Assembly (NCBI RefSeq): GCF_001612805.1 | Contig: NZ_BDBD01000006.1 | Span: 1 to 64,000, forward strand | Direction of reading: 5' to 3' | DNA from: Nocardia coubleae NBRC 108252 | Lineage (GTDB): Bacteria > Actinomycetota > Actinomycetes > Mycobacteriales > Mycobacteriaceae | DNA: 64,000 nt | Shown here: piece by piece, positions 28,541 to 35,950 of the stretch | Numbering within the stretch: position 1 is the first letter of the stretch | Layout of the letters: each line of letters starts with the position of its first letter | Notes under the pieces: generated by a model | What the model was told of the DNA's origin: nothing | Seen by the model: the letters and a program-made list of their open reading frames with translations, nothing else | The model's database searches: none | Position numbers and translations under genes: made by a program

Positions 28541-28644
28541 CGCTGACCTGGTCCTGCAACTTCTCCGATTCGTGCACGATTCTCAAACATGCATGGCGCC
28601 CGTCTGTCTTCCTGAGTCACCGATCGTAGGCCCGGTGAGCAGGC
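28541..28644 (+). repeat. Right diverged direct repeat flanking the WXG cassette
   Basis: Starts CGCTGACCTGGTC as in the left copy (25851), continues with TTCTCCGATTCGTGCACGA, CTCAAACATG and CTGTCTTCCTGAG, and ends GAGCAGGC. Aligns along its whole length with the left copy, with one internal gap near the start of about 15-20 bases. Confidence 0.6.
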
Positions 28645-28739
28645 GTGGTGGTGCTGGCACTACCACTTCGCGGCAGTAGGCGGGAACCCGTATTCGGGTG
28701 CGCGTGGCATGGGCGGGCGGGTTGTCGATTCCTAAGCTC

Positions 28740-28768
28740 GAAATCGTCGGAAACACACCGATGATTTC
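28740..28768. promoter_or_regulatory. Imperfect inverted repeat upstream of serine hydrolase
   Basis: GAAATCGTCGG-(7 bases)-CCGATGATTTC: 11-base arms with one mismatch, ending 29 bases before the start codon at 28798. Fits an operator for a dimeric repressor; no regulator gene is adjacent. Confidence 0.4.
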
Positions 28769-28797
28769 CGGCTCGAACAGGAGAAAAGACGCTGCTC

Positions 28798-29988
28798 ATG
28801 AACCGATTTCGGTGGAACTCCGGTAAAGCGGGCCTTTCAGTTGTTGTGGTGGGTGCGGTGCTCGCGGTGGCCGCGTGCGGGGGTGGGACGTCGGTGGGGG
28901 CACCGGACGAGGTGGTGACGATGCCGCCGCCCGCGGTGGCCGCCGCGATGGACGCGGTGGTTCGCCAGGGATTCCCGGGTGTCCAGGTGGTGATCGATGG
29001 GCCCGGCGGGCATCGGACGTTCGGTGCGGGCGTCGGTGATCTGGGCACCGGCGCACCGTTCCCGGACGACGCGCGCGTCCGGATCGGGAGCAACACCAAG
29101 ACCTATGTGACCACGGTGATCATGCAGTTGGTCGCCGAGGGCAAGGTCGATCTGGACGCGTCGATCGAGCGCTACCTGCCCGGGGTGGTGCGCGGCAGCG
29201 GCAACGACGGCAACCGGATCACGGTGCGGCAGGTGTTGCAGCACACCAGCGGGGTGCCGGACTATCTGGGCAGTGGGTCCGGCGACGGCATCGCAGCCCA
29301 GAATTCCCAGCAGCTCGATCCGGACGAGGAAGCGCTGCGGTGGCAGCACTTCGAGATGACCGAGTTGGTCCGGCTGGCGATGACGACACCGCCGCAGTTC
29401 GAACCGGGCGCGAAATCGGTGTACACGAACACCAATTACCTGCTGGCCGGCCTGCTGATCGAGCGGGTGACGGGCAATCCGGCCGCCGACGAGATCGGGC
29501 GCCGGATCCTCGAGCCGCTCGGTCTGCGCGACACCTATGTGCCCGCTTCCCGCGAAACCGGCATCCGTGGCCCGCATGCCCGTGGCTACCACCGGGTCGA
29601 CGGTGAGCCGGTCGATTTCACCGACTTCGACCCGTCCTGGGCCGCCACCGCCGGTGACATGGTCGCCACCGCGACCGATCTGAACCGCTTCTTCATCGCG
29701 TTGCTGTCCGGCAAGCTTTTGCCGCCTGCGCAATTGGCCGAAATGCAGCGCACTGTGCCGTTCGACCGGATGCCGGGCGCGGACTACGGACTCGCTCTGA
29801 TCCACCGGACCGCGCCGTGCGGTGCGCAGGTGTGGGGGCACGGCGGCAGCATTCCCGGCTTCGAGACCCGCAACGGCGTGACGGCCGAGGGCACCGCGGT
29901 GACCGTCACGGTCAACCAGTTGCCGACCACCGACGAAGAGGCCGACGCGGTGAACAGCGTGCTGGACGCCGCCCTGTGCGCCTCGTGA
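28798..29988 (+). CDS. Serine hydrolase, beta-lactamase/D-Ala-D-Ala carboxypeptidase family (lipoprotein)
   Basis: 396 residues. Signal peptide with a good lipobox (LAVAAC, Cys at about residue 28), so it is anchored outside the membrane. Class C/R61-type motifs are present: SxxK as SNTK (RIGSNTKTYVTTVIMQLV), YxN as YTNTNY, and a late HGG (WGHGGSIPGF), the HxG variant seen in R61-like carboxypeptidases and esterases rather than AmpC enzymes. Probably acts on peptidoglycan peptides or an ester. Followed after 49 bases by another exported hydrolase on the same strand. Confidence 0.92.
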   Translation: MNRFRWNSGKAGLSVVVVGAVLAVAACGGGTSVGAPDEVVTMPPPAVAAAMDAVVRQGFPGVQVVIDGPGGHRTFGAGVGDLGTGAPFPDDARVRIGSNTKTYVTTVIMQLVAEGKVDLDASIERYLPGVVRGSGNDGNRITVRQVLQHTSGVPDYLGSGSGDGIAAQNSQQLDPDEEALRWQHFEMTELVRLAMTTPPQFEPGAKSVYTNTNYLLAGLLIERVTGNPAADEIGRRILEPLGLRDTYVPASRETGIRGPHARGYHRVDGEPVDFTDFDPSWAATAGDMVATATDLNRFFIALLSGKLLPPAQLAEMQRTVPFDRMPGADYGLALIHRTAPCGAQVWGHGGSIPGFETRNGVTAEGTAVTVTVNQLPTTDEEADAVNSVLDAALCAS

Positions 29989-30037
29989 TCACCCGCCACC
30001 AAGGGCTATGCGGCCGAACAACATACGAGGAGAAGCA

Positions 30038-31543
30038 GTGAAACGCGCGAAAGGGCTGACGGTCGCCCTGACTGGCCTGATGGCCTGTGCCGCCCTGATC
30101 GGCTGTGCCGGTCCCGAGGCGGAGGCGGACCCACACACCGCGGTGCCGGACCGGTTCACCGGTCAGCAACTGGAGTGGAAAGACTGCGGGGTTCCGAAAC
30201 TGGACGAGGCCGGGGCACAGTGCGCCGATGTCACCGTGCCGGTGAACTACGCCGACCCACAGGGTCCGACGCTGACGGTGGCGATCTCCCGGATCGCCGG
30301 TTCCGACCCCCAGCGCGGCGTCATGCTGTCCAATTCGGGCGGTCCCGGTGGTGAAGGCCTGGACTTCATGGTCGATGTCGGCAAGGCGATGACGCCCGAG
30401 GTGCGGGCTCGTTACGACCTGATCGGGATGGACCCGCGTGGTGTCGGGCGCTCGTCGGCCGTCGATTGCAAGTGGCCGGTCGGCTTCGGGTTGCATTCGG
30501 CTGGGCTCGACGCGGTCGGCTTCGCGGAATCCGTTGCTATGCAAGGCGATCTGGCCGCCCGCTGTGCCGCAACCGAAGGGGCGCGGCTGCCCCACATCAC
30601 CACCCGCAACACCGCACGGGACATGGACGTCATCCGCGGCCTTCTCGGCGCGGAGAAGATCAGTTACTTCGGCACCTCGTACGGCACCTACCTCGGTGCG
30701 GTGTACATGCAGATGTTCCCCGACCGCAGCGACCGGATGGTGCTCGACAGCGCGGCCGACCCGGACGAGTACGGGCCGGTCGGCATGATGCAGGCCATGG
30801 GCCCACTCAACGAGGCCGCGTTCGACCTGTGGGCGGATTGGGTCGCGGCGCGTGACGCGGAATACCACTTCGGTACCAGCCGCGCCCAGGTTCGCGAGGC
30901 CGTTCGAGCGCTGATCGGACAGGCCGCGGTCACACCGATCCGGTTGGGCGAGTACGAGATCGACGAACACTGGCTGCCGGTGGTGTTGTTCGTCGGGTTG
31001 GACAGCCCCGACCAGTACGAGATGGTGGCCCGACAGATCCGGACCATCGCCGACGCCGCCGCGGGAAAGCCCGCCCAGCCCGACGAGACACTGGATTCCA
31101 CTCTCGGATTCGTCTTGAAGGCGCGGCCGAATGACAATTCGTCGCAGATGGCGATCATGTGCGGTGACGTGGCCACGCCGCGCGATCCCGCGTTCTACCG
31201 GCGCAATATCGAGGCCGCCCGCGCCACCCAGCCGCTGTTCGCCGGGTTCACCAACAACATCACTCCGTGCGCGTTCTGGGCGCCGCCCGTCGAACCGGCC
31301 ACGGTGGTGCGCAACTCGGTGCCTGCCCTGATCGTGCAGTCCACCGGTGACACCAGGACCACCTACGACGGGGCTGTCGCCCTGCACGAGGATCTGAGCG
31401 CTTCCCGCATGGTCACTCTCCAGGATGTGCCGATCCACTGGATCTTCGGGCGATACCCGAACTCCTGCGTGTACTCGGCGGTGAACACCTACTTCCGAGA
31501 CGGCACGCTGCCCGCCGACGACATGACCTGTCGAGCCGACTGA
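30038..31543 (+). CDS. Exported alpha/beta hydrolase, tripeptidyl aminopeptidase (TAP) family, lipoprotein
   Basis: 501 residues from GTG 30038, with GAGGAGA six bases upstream. Lipobox ALIGC gives a lipoprotein. The alpha/beta-hydrolase (peptidase S33) domain shows the oxyanion region NSGGPGGEGLDF, the nucleophile elbow GTSYGTYLGAVY, and the TAP-like C-terminal domain PALIVQSTGDTRTTYDGAV with the acid residue. The usual final His lies in LQDVPIHW. Family members include SlpD/SlpE proteases and CaeA/Hip1-like hydrolases of mycobacteria. Convergent with a two-component pair, separated by a strong terminator. Confidence 0.92.
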   Translation: MKRAKGLTVALTGLMACAALIGCAGPEAEADPHTAVPDRFTGQQLEWKDCGVPKLDEAGAQCADVTVPVNYADPQGPTLTVAISRIAGSDPQRGVMLSNSGGPGGEGLDFMVDVGKAMTPEVRARYDLIGMDPRGVGRSSAVDCKWPVGFGLHSAGLDAVGFAESVAMQGDLAARCAATEGARLPHITTRNTARDMDVIRGLLGAEKISYFGTSYGTYLGAVYMQMFPDRSDRMVLDSAADPDEYGPVGMMQAMGPLNEAAFDLWADWVAARDAEYHFGTSRAQVREAVRALIGQAAVTPIRLGEYEIDEHWLPVVLFVGLDSPDQYEMVARQIRTIADAAAGKPAQPDETLDSTLGFVLKARPNDNSSQMAIMCGDVATPRDPAFYRRNIEAARATQPLFAGFTNNITPCAFWAPPVEPATVVRNSVPALIVQSTGDTRTTYDGAVALHEDLSASRMVTLQDVPIHWIFGRYPNSCVYSAVNTYFRDGTLPADDMTCRAD

Positions 31544-31558
31544 CCGGACTCGGGTGTG

Positions 31559-31585
31559 GCCCTGAACCCTGCACGGGTTCAGGGC
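31559..31585. terminator. Bidirectional terminator between convergent genes
   Basis: GCCCTGAACCC-TGCAC-GGGTTCAGGGC: a perfect 11-base stem and 5-base loop filling the 43-base gap between the TAP-like hydrolase stop (31543) and the response regulator stop (31587). It lacks a long T tract on either side, as is usual in actinobacteria. Confidence 0.75.
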
Positions 31586-31586
31586 T

Positions 31587-32231
31587 TCACGCGTTCAAGT
31601 AGGCAAGCACGGCGAGAACCCGACGATGGCCGACGTCCTCGGCAGACAGTCCCAGCTTCGCGAAAATGCTCCGAATATGTTTGTGCACAGCGCCTTCGCT
31701 GACCACCAGCCGCTCGGCGATGGTGGCGTTGTTGTGGCCCTCCGCCATCAGCGCGAGCACCTCGCGCTCGCGGGCGGTCAGCGCGGCCATCGGGTCGTCG
31801 GCCTTGCGGCGCACCAGCAGTTGCGAGATCACCTCGGGGTCCATCGCGGTGCCACCGGCCGCGACCCGGCGCAGCGAATCGAGGAAGCGATCGACCTTGC
31901 CGACCCGCTCCTTGAGCAGATAGCCGACACCGCCCATCCCGTCGCCGAGCAGCTCCGCGGCGTAGCTGTCCTCCACCCAGGACGACAGCACCAGCACGGG
32001 CAGCCCGGGGTGCAGTTTGCGTGCGCTGACGGCCGCGCGTAAGCCGTCGTCGGTGAATGTGGGCGGCAGGCGCACATCGACGACCACCGCGTCCGGGCGA
32101 TCAGCCGCCACCGCCGTGAGAAAGTCGTCGGCGTTGTCCACGGCGGCGACCACCTCGATACCCGCGGTGCTCAGCAGCAGCACCAGCCCCTCGCGCAGCA
32201 GGGCATTGTCCTCGGCGATCATGACCCGCAC
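31587..32231 (-). CDS. LuxR/NarL-family response regulator
   Basis: 214 residues. Receiver domain MIAEDNALLREG, Asp in AVVVDVRLPPTFTDDG, and Lys in LLKERVGKVD. The receiver has the extended PPTFTDDGL loop typical of the LiaR-like class paired with PF13796-type kinases. LuxR helix-turn-helix LTAREREVLALMAEGHNNATIAERLV. It overlaps the kinase stop by 13 bases (GTG start at 32231; an in-frame ATG at 32222 is an alternative). Confidence 0.93.
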   Translation of the reverse strand: MRVMIAEDNALLREGLVLLLSTAGIEVVAAVDNADDFLTAVAADRPDAVVVDVRLPPTFTDDGLRAAVSARKLHPGLPVLVLSSWVEDSYAAELLGDGMGGVGYLLKERVGKVDRFLDSLRRVAAGGTAMDPEVISQLLVRRKADDPMAALTAREREVLALMAEGHNNATIAERLVVSEGAVHKHIRSIFAKLGLSAEDVGHRRVLAVLAYLNA

Positions 32232-33469
32232 GGCAACTCCACCCGCACTACAGTAGGGCCACCGGGTGGACTGGTCAGCGTCATCCGGCCGTCGAGTGCC
32301 TCGGCCCTGCGCCGGATTCCGGCCAGCCCGCCGTCGTAGGTCTCCACGGCGCCGCCCACGCCGTCGTCGCGGATCTCGATCGTCAACAGCTCGGGCGCAC
32401 CGCCCAGCACCAGCGAGATGCCCGTGGCACCGGAATGCTTGGTGGCGTTGGTGAGTGCCTCGGTGATGACGAAGTACGCCGCCGCCTCCACCGCGGCGGG
32501 TCGCCTGCCGACCTCGTGGAGGTCGAGCGTGCAGGGGATCGGGTTGCGGGCGGCCACCGCCGCGACGGCACTGGCCAGGCCACGGTCGGTGAGCACCGGC
32601 GGGTACACGTTGCGCACCACATCACGCAGCTCGGCCAGCGCGGCCGTCGCGGTGTCCTGTGCCTTGCGCACGAGCTCGCGCGCGGTGTCCGGGTCCTGGT
32701 CGCGCAGCTGGTCGGCCAGTCCGAGCTGCATGATCACCGCCGCGAGGCGCGCCTGCGCACCGTCGTGCAGGTCGCGTTCGATGCGGCGCAGTTCGGCGCC
32801 GTGCGCGTCGAGTGCGGCGGCGCGGGTGGCGGTGAGGGCCGCGACCCGGTCTGCCAGCAGGGCGCCCTCGGGTGGTTTCAGCAGGGCGCGGGTGGCCATC
32901 GCCTGCCAGCGCGCGGCGACGGGGAGTTGCAGAGTCACCAGGGCCACCGGGATCGCGAGGACGAAGCTCAGTATCGCCCTCGGCCACGAGTCGACCGTGA
33001 ATCCGAAACTGGCGAACTCCTCCCCCGGCGGCATCAGTTGCCAGAATGCGGGGATCGTCAGCTGGATGAGCGTGCTGAGCGGGAGGGCGAGGGCGAATAC
33101 GGCGAGGTAGAGGCCGGTCAGCGCGTGGGCGGCCAGCCAGCCGAAGTCCCGGCGGTTCGCCGGATCGGTGAACACCGTCGCGACTCGCTGCCGCAGGCCA
33201 CCGGTGAACGGCTGATAGGCCTGCACCGCGGGTTCATCGAGGTAGCGTGCCGCTCGGCGCCGATCGAACGACACCAACGGGCGGACCAGCCGAACAGCCT
33301 CGGGCAGTGCCGGTATCCCGACCCCGATCAGGCAGAAGGCGCCGACGATCAGCACGCCGACCACCGCGAACAGCGCGAGCAGAGCGGTGACGCCACCGAC
33401 CGCCAGGTACCAGACAGCGCCCGGCAACCGCCGTGCTTTGTCTCGCGCCGAGCGCAGGGCCTTCATCAC
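32219..33469 (-). CDS. Sensor histidine kinase with PF13796-type membrane sensor
   Basis: 416 residues. N-terminal sensor region of four membrane segments in two pairs (residues ~15-60 and ~110-210) with the conserved WYLAVGGVTALLALF opening, typical of 'putative sensor' kinases in actinobacteria. Phosphoacceptor His in IERDLHDGAQARLAAV. ATPase domain with ALTNATKHSGA and GGLAGIRRRAEAL. Forms the third two-component system in the window with the overlapping regulator. Divergent from the NmrA-like gene 125 bases away. Confidence 0.92.
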   Translation of the reverse strand: MMKALRSARDKARRLPGAVWYLAVGGVTALLALFAVVGVLIVGAFCLIGVGIPALPEAVRLVRPLVSFDRRRAARYLDEPAVQAYQPFTGGLRQRVATVFTDPANRRDFGWLAAHALTGLYLAVFALALPLSTLIQLTIPAFWQLMPPGEEFASFGFTVDSWPRAILSFVLAIPVALVTLQLPVAARWQAMATRALLKPPEGALLADRVAALTATRAAALDAHGAELRRIERDLHDGAQARLAAVIMQLGLADQLRDQDPDTARELVRKAQDTATAALAELRDVVRNVYPPVLTDRGLASAVAAVAARNPIPCTLDLHEVGRRPAAVEAAAYFVITEALTNATKHSGATGISLVLGGAPELLTIEIRDDGVGGAVETYDGGLAGIRRRAEALDGRMTLTSPPGGPTVVRVELPCGS

Positions 33470-33528
33470 CTCGCCATGCTGTCAGAACGGGACGCGACCG
33501 TGCCCGGCCGGTCCGCCAGTCCGAACCC

Positions 33529-33559
33529 TTGACCCCAAGTCGAGTTGAGGTCTTAGCGT
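33529..33559 (+). promoter_or_regulatory. MerR/SoxR-type promoter with operator inside the spacer
   Basis: A -35-like TTGACC (33529-33534) and a -10-like TAGCGT (33554-33559) are separated by 19 bases. The spacer region holds an inverted repeat, GACCCCAA-GTCGAG-TTGAGGTC (33531-33552), with one mismatch. A long 19-base spacer overlapped by a palindrome is the hallmark of MerR-family activated promoters. It points at the NmrA-like gene. No merR gene is adjacent. Confidence 0.6.
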
Positions 33560-33594
33560 GGCGTTCGTCGATCACCACGCGAGAGGACATGCTC

Positions 33595-34428
33595 ATGATT
33601 CTGGTTACCGGGGCCACCGGAAATATCGGCGGCCCGTTGCTGAAAGAGTTGCGGGCGTTCAGCTCCGAGCCGATCAGGGCACTCACCCGTGATCTTTCCG
33701 GCGCTGCCTTCCCGGCGGGGATCGAGGCGGTCGAGGGCGACCTGGCCGACCCCGCCTCGGTGGCGACGGCGCTGGATGGGGTGCGGTCGATGTTCCTCGT
33801 GCCGGGGATCGGGCCGGACGCCGAGATCATCGACCGCGCCCGTCGAGCCGGTGTCGAGCATGTGGTTCTGGTGTCGTCGATCACCGTGGAGACCCACCCT
33901 CACCTCGGTCCCGCAGTCGACAAGGCGTCGGTGGAGAAGATTCTCGAGGCCAGTGGGATGAATTGGACGATTCTGCGGCCGACGCAGTTCGCATCCAATG
34001 CGCTCATGTGGGCACCGACCATCCAGGCGGGGCAGCCCGTCCAGCTGCCCTACGCCGACGTCGGGCTCCCCACGATTCATCCCGCCGATATCGCCTCGGT
34101 GGTCCGGGTCGCGCTGACCGAACCCGGGCACCGAGGGCAACGGTATGCGCTCACCGGCCCCGCACCGGTGAGCGCGCGTCAGCAGGTGACGACCATCGCC
34201 GGACTGCTGCACCGCGACGTCGAGGTCACCGAGATCACCCGCGAGGAAGCCCGGGCAGGGATGGTCGCGGTCTTCGGGGAGGACGCCGCCGACGCCGTCC
34301 TGGATGTGACGGGTGGCGATGTCAACCACGCGCTGCTGCGGGTGCGTGACACCGTCGCTCGAGTCACGGGGTCAGCGGCCAGGACCTTCGAGCAGTGGGC
34401 CGAGGAGAACATCGACTCCTTCCGGTGA
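33595..34428 (+). CDS. NmrA-like NAD(P)-binding oxidoreductase (atypical SDR)
   Basis: 277 residues from ATG 33595, seven bases after GAGAGGA. Rossmann motif MILVTGATGNIGGPLLKEL at the N-terminus, then VEGDLADPASVATALDGVRSMFLV and MNWTILRPTQFASNAL, the pattern of NmrA/YlbE/QorB-type atypical short-chain dehydrogenases that lack the YxxxK catalytic pair. Substrate unknown; relatives act as redox sensors or quinone reductases. The MerR-type promoter upstream suggests induction by redox or electrophile stress, which is inference. Three bases after its stop begins the remnant of a truncated SDR on the other strand. Confidence 0.9.
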   Translation: MILVTGATGNIGGPLLKELRAFSSEPIRALTRDLSGAAFPAGIEAVEGDLADPASVATALDGVRSMFLVPGIGPDAEIIDRARRAGVEHVVLVSSITVETHPHLGPAVDKASVEKILEASGMNWTILRPTQFASNALMWAPTIQAGQPVQLPYADVGLPTIHPADIASVVRVALTEPGHRGQRYALTGPAPVSARQQVTTIAGLLHRDVEVTEITREEARAGMVAVFGEDAADAVLDVTGGDVNHALLRVRDTVARVTGSAARTFEQWAEENIDSFR

Positions 34429-34431
34429 GGG

Positions 34432-34500
34432 TCACCGGACGGGGAACGAACCGACGAGTCCGCCGTCGATGACGAGGTCCTGCCCGGTTGCCGCCGGCAC
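34432..34500 (-). pseudogene. C-terminal remnant of a short-chain dehydrogenase
   Basis: The minus strand encodes ATGQDLVIDGGLVGSFPVR followed by a stop, the unmistakable last ~20 residues of a classical SDR (TGQ-x-LxVDGG). Upstream of about 34495 the SDR similarity ends abruptly. The missing N-terminal part marks a breakpoint, taken here as the left edge of the genomic island. Confidence 0.75.
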
Positions 34501-34615
34501 CCGACCACTACCCGACGACATGCCCGCCGCCGCACTCTGGGCACGCCTCGAGATCCCCGCCACCGACCTCGACCCCGACACCACCGACCACCACCCGAAC
34601 CAGCAGGCTGGCTCA
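34494..34615 (+). pseudogene. Short coding remnant, possibly of a conjugative relaxase/helicase
   Basis: A reading frame with very high third-position G/C translates to RPLPDDMPAAALWARLEIPA then an Asp/His/Thr-rich stretch. The PLPDDMPAAALW wording resembles a segment I associate with actinobacterial MobF/TraA-type relaxases. There is no start and the coding bias stops at about 34615. Treat the family as tentative; that it is a broken coding fragment is more secure. Confidence 0.35.
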
Positions 34616-34860
34616 CTCCTACGCGTGTACTCACGCGGGCTCCTGAATGGCAGCTACCGCCTGCGTAATGAACGTCTCTCACCCCTGCAAGTGAAGCCGA
34701 CTATGCACTCTCAAGACTAAGAGCAGCCCGCGCGATTAGCGGCATTCCCGGACTGCGAGAGATGTCAAGCCATGCCGCATACGACGACCGCAATGCTGAT
34801 TGCGGACTACCGGATTCGGACCGGGGTTCGGCCCGCAGCTAGGTTCTGTCTCGAAGTCAG

Positions 34861-34897
34861 TGATGGGGTGGCACCGCGCAGCGATGCCACCCCATCA
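34861..34897. terminator. Hairpin inside the left end of the IS element
   Basis: TGATGGGGTGGCA and TGCCACCCCATCA form a perfect 13-base stem with an 11-base loop (34874-34884). Its position between the left terminal repeat and the transposase gene suits a structure that blocks read-through transcription from outside, a common IS device. Confidence 0.55.
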
Positions 34898-34993
34898 GCA
34901 CGTTCGGTCGAAGCTGTTGCCCGCGTTGGCATATAGGTGAGGTCTCCGGTATTTCGGATTAGCGACCAAGCAAATCTGAACACCGGAGACCTC

Positions 34994-35899
34994 GTGGCCA
35001 GCCTAGCGGTGGCGGGGCGAGCGGACCTGACCGATGCCCAATGGGCGCGGTTGGAGCCGCTGCTGCCTCGTGGGAAGAAGGCGGGTCGCCCGCCGAAATG
35101 GACGAAACGCCAGCTCATCGATGGGATCCGGTGGCGGTGCCGGGTCGGGTCGCCGTGGCGCGACGTTCCGGCCGAGTACGGGTCGTGGCAAGCGGTCTAC
35201 GGATTGTTCCGGCGATGGCAGCGTGCCGGGTCGTGGGCGGCGATCGTGACCTCGCTGCAGGTCCTGGCTGATGCGGCCGGAGTGATCGAATGGCAGGTCA
35301 GTGTGGATTCCACCATCACCCGCGCGCATCCGCATGCTGCCGGTGCCCGCCGCGACGGTGGCGGGCAGGCCGAACCGCCCGCTGGTCCGGGGCAGTGCGA
35401 GCCGTCCGATCACGGGCTGGGGCGGTCGAGAGGCGGGTGGACCAGCAAGCTGCATCTGGCGTGCGATCAGGGCTGCCGGGTGTTGTCGGTCTTGATCACC
35501 GCGGGTCAGGCTGGTGACAGTCCGCAGTTCCAGGCGGTGCTTGACGGCATCGCGGTGCCGAAACTCGGTGGCGGTCGAGCGCGAGTGCGGCCAGAACGAG
35601 TGTTGGCGGACAAGGCGTACTCGAGCCGCGTCAACCGGGAATGGTTGCGTCGTCACAAGATCAAGGCAACGATTCCGGTCCCTGCGGATCAGGCCGCGCA
35701 TCGGCGTCGGCGTGGGAGTTCCGGTGGGCGGCCACCGGCGTTCGATCCGGTGGTCTACCGTGATCGCAATGCTGTTGAGCGGGGTATCAACCAGCTGAAA
35801 CAGCATCGGGCGGTGGCTACTCGGTTCGACAAGCTCGTTGTCCGTTATCAAGCCACGATCCATGTCGCTGTCATCAATCAATGGCTTAGACACTCGTGA
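34994..35899 (+). CDS. IS5-family transposase
   Basis: 301 residues from GTG 34994. N-terminal DUF4096-like segment (LTDAQWARLEPLLPRGKKAGRPPKW..RQLIDGIRWRCRVGSPWRDVPAEYGSWQAVYGLFRRW). DDE catalytic residues: the Asp of VSVDSTITRAH, the Asp of VLADKAYSS, and the Glu of RNAVERGINQLKQHR (the Y-R-E(K)-like signature of the family). Single uninterrupted frame, usual length for the group, so probably functional. Confidence 0.93.
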   Translation: MASLAVAGRADLTDAQWARLEPLLPRGKKAGRPPKWTKRQLIDGIRWRCRVGSPWRDVPAEYGSWQAVYGLFRRWQRAGSWAAIVTSLQVLADAAGVIEWQVSVDSTITRAHPHAAGARRDGGGQAEPPAGPGQCEPSDHGLGRSRGGWTSKLHLACDQGCRVLSVLITAGQAGDSPQFQAVLDGIAVPKLGGGRARVRPERVLADKAYSSRVNREWLRRHKIKATIPVPADQAAHRRRRGSSGGRPPAFDPVVYRDRNAVERGINQLKQHRAVATRFDKLVVRYQATIHVAVINQWLRHS

Positions 35900-35950
35900 G
35901 GGTGGGCCAGTGGCCGCTCTCACGACTTCGAGACACTGCCTAGGTCGCTG

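Larger units (their letters stand above)
28471..28797. other. Intergenic region with right copy of the direct repeat and an operator-like repeat
   Basis: About 330 bases without a gene. It holds the right copy of the direct repeat (28541-28644) and, nearer the serine hydrolase gene, an imperfect inverted repeat (28740-28768). Confidence 0.6.
34843..35939 (+). mobile_element. IS5-family insertion sequence
   Basis: About 1.1 kb. Left end GTTCTGTCTCGAAGTC (34843-34858) and the inverted right end (GACTTCGAGACACTGC, 35924-35939) match at 13 of 16 positions. Both ends are flanked by CTAG (34839-34842 and 35940-35943), consistent with a 4-base target duplication. It contains one complete transposase gene and a strong hairpin just inside the left end, so it looks intact and recently active. 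It inserted just past the end of the HTH-ATPase gene. Confidence 0.85.
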
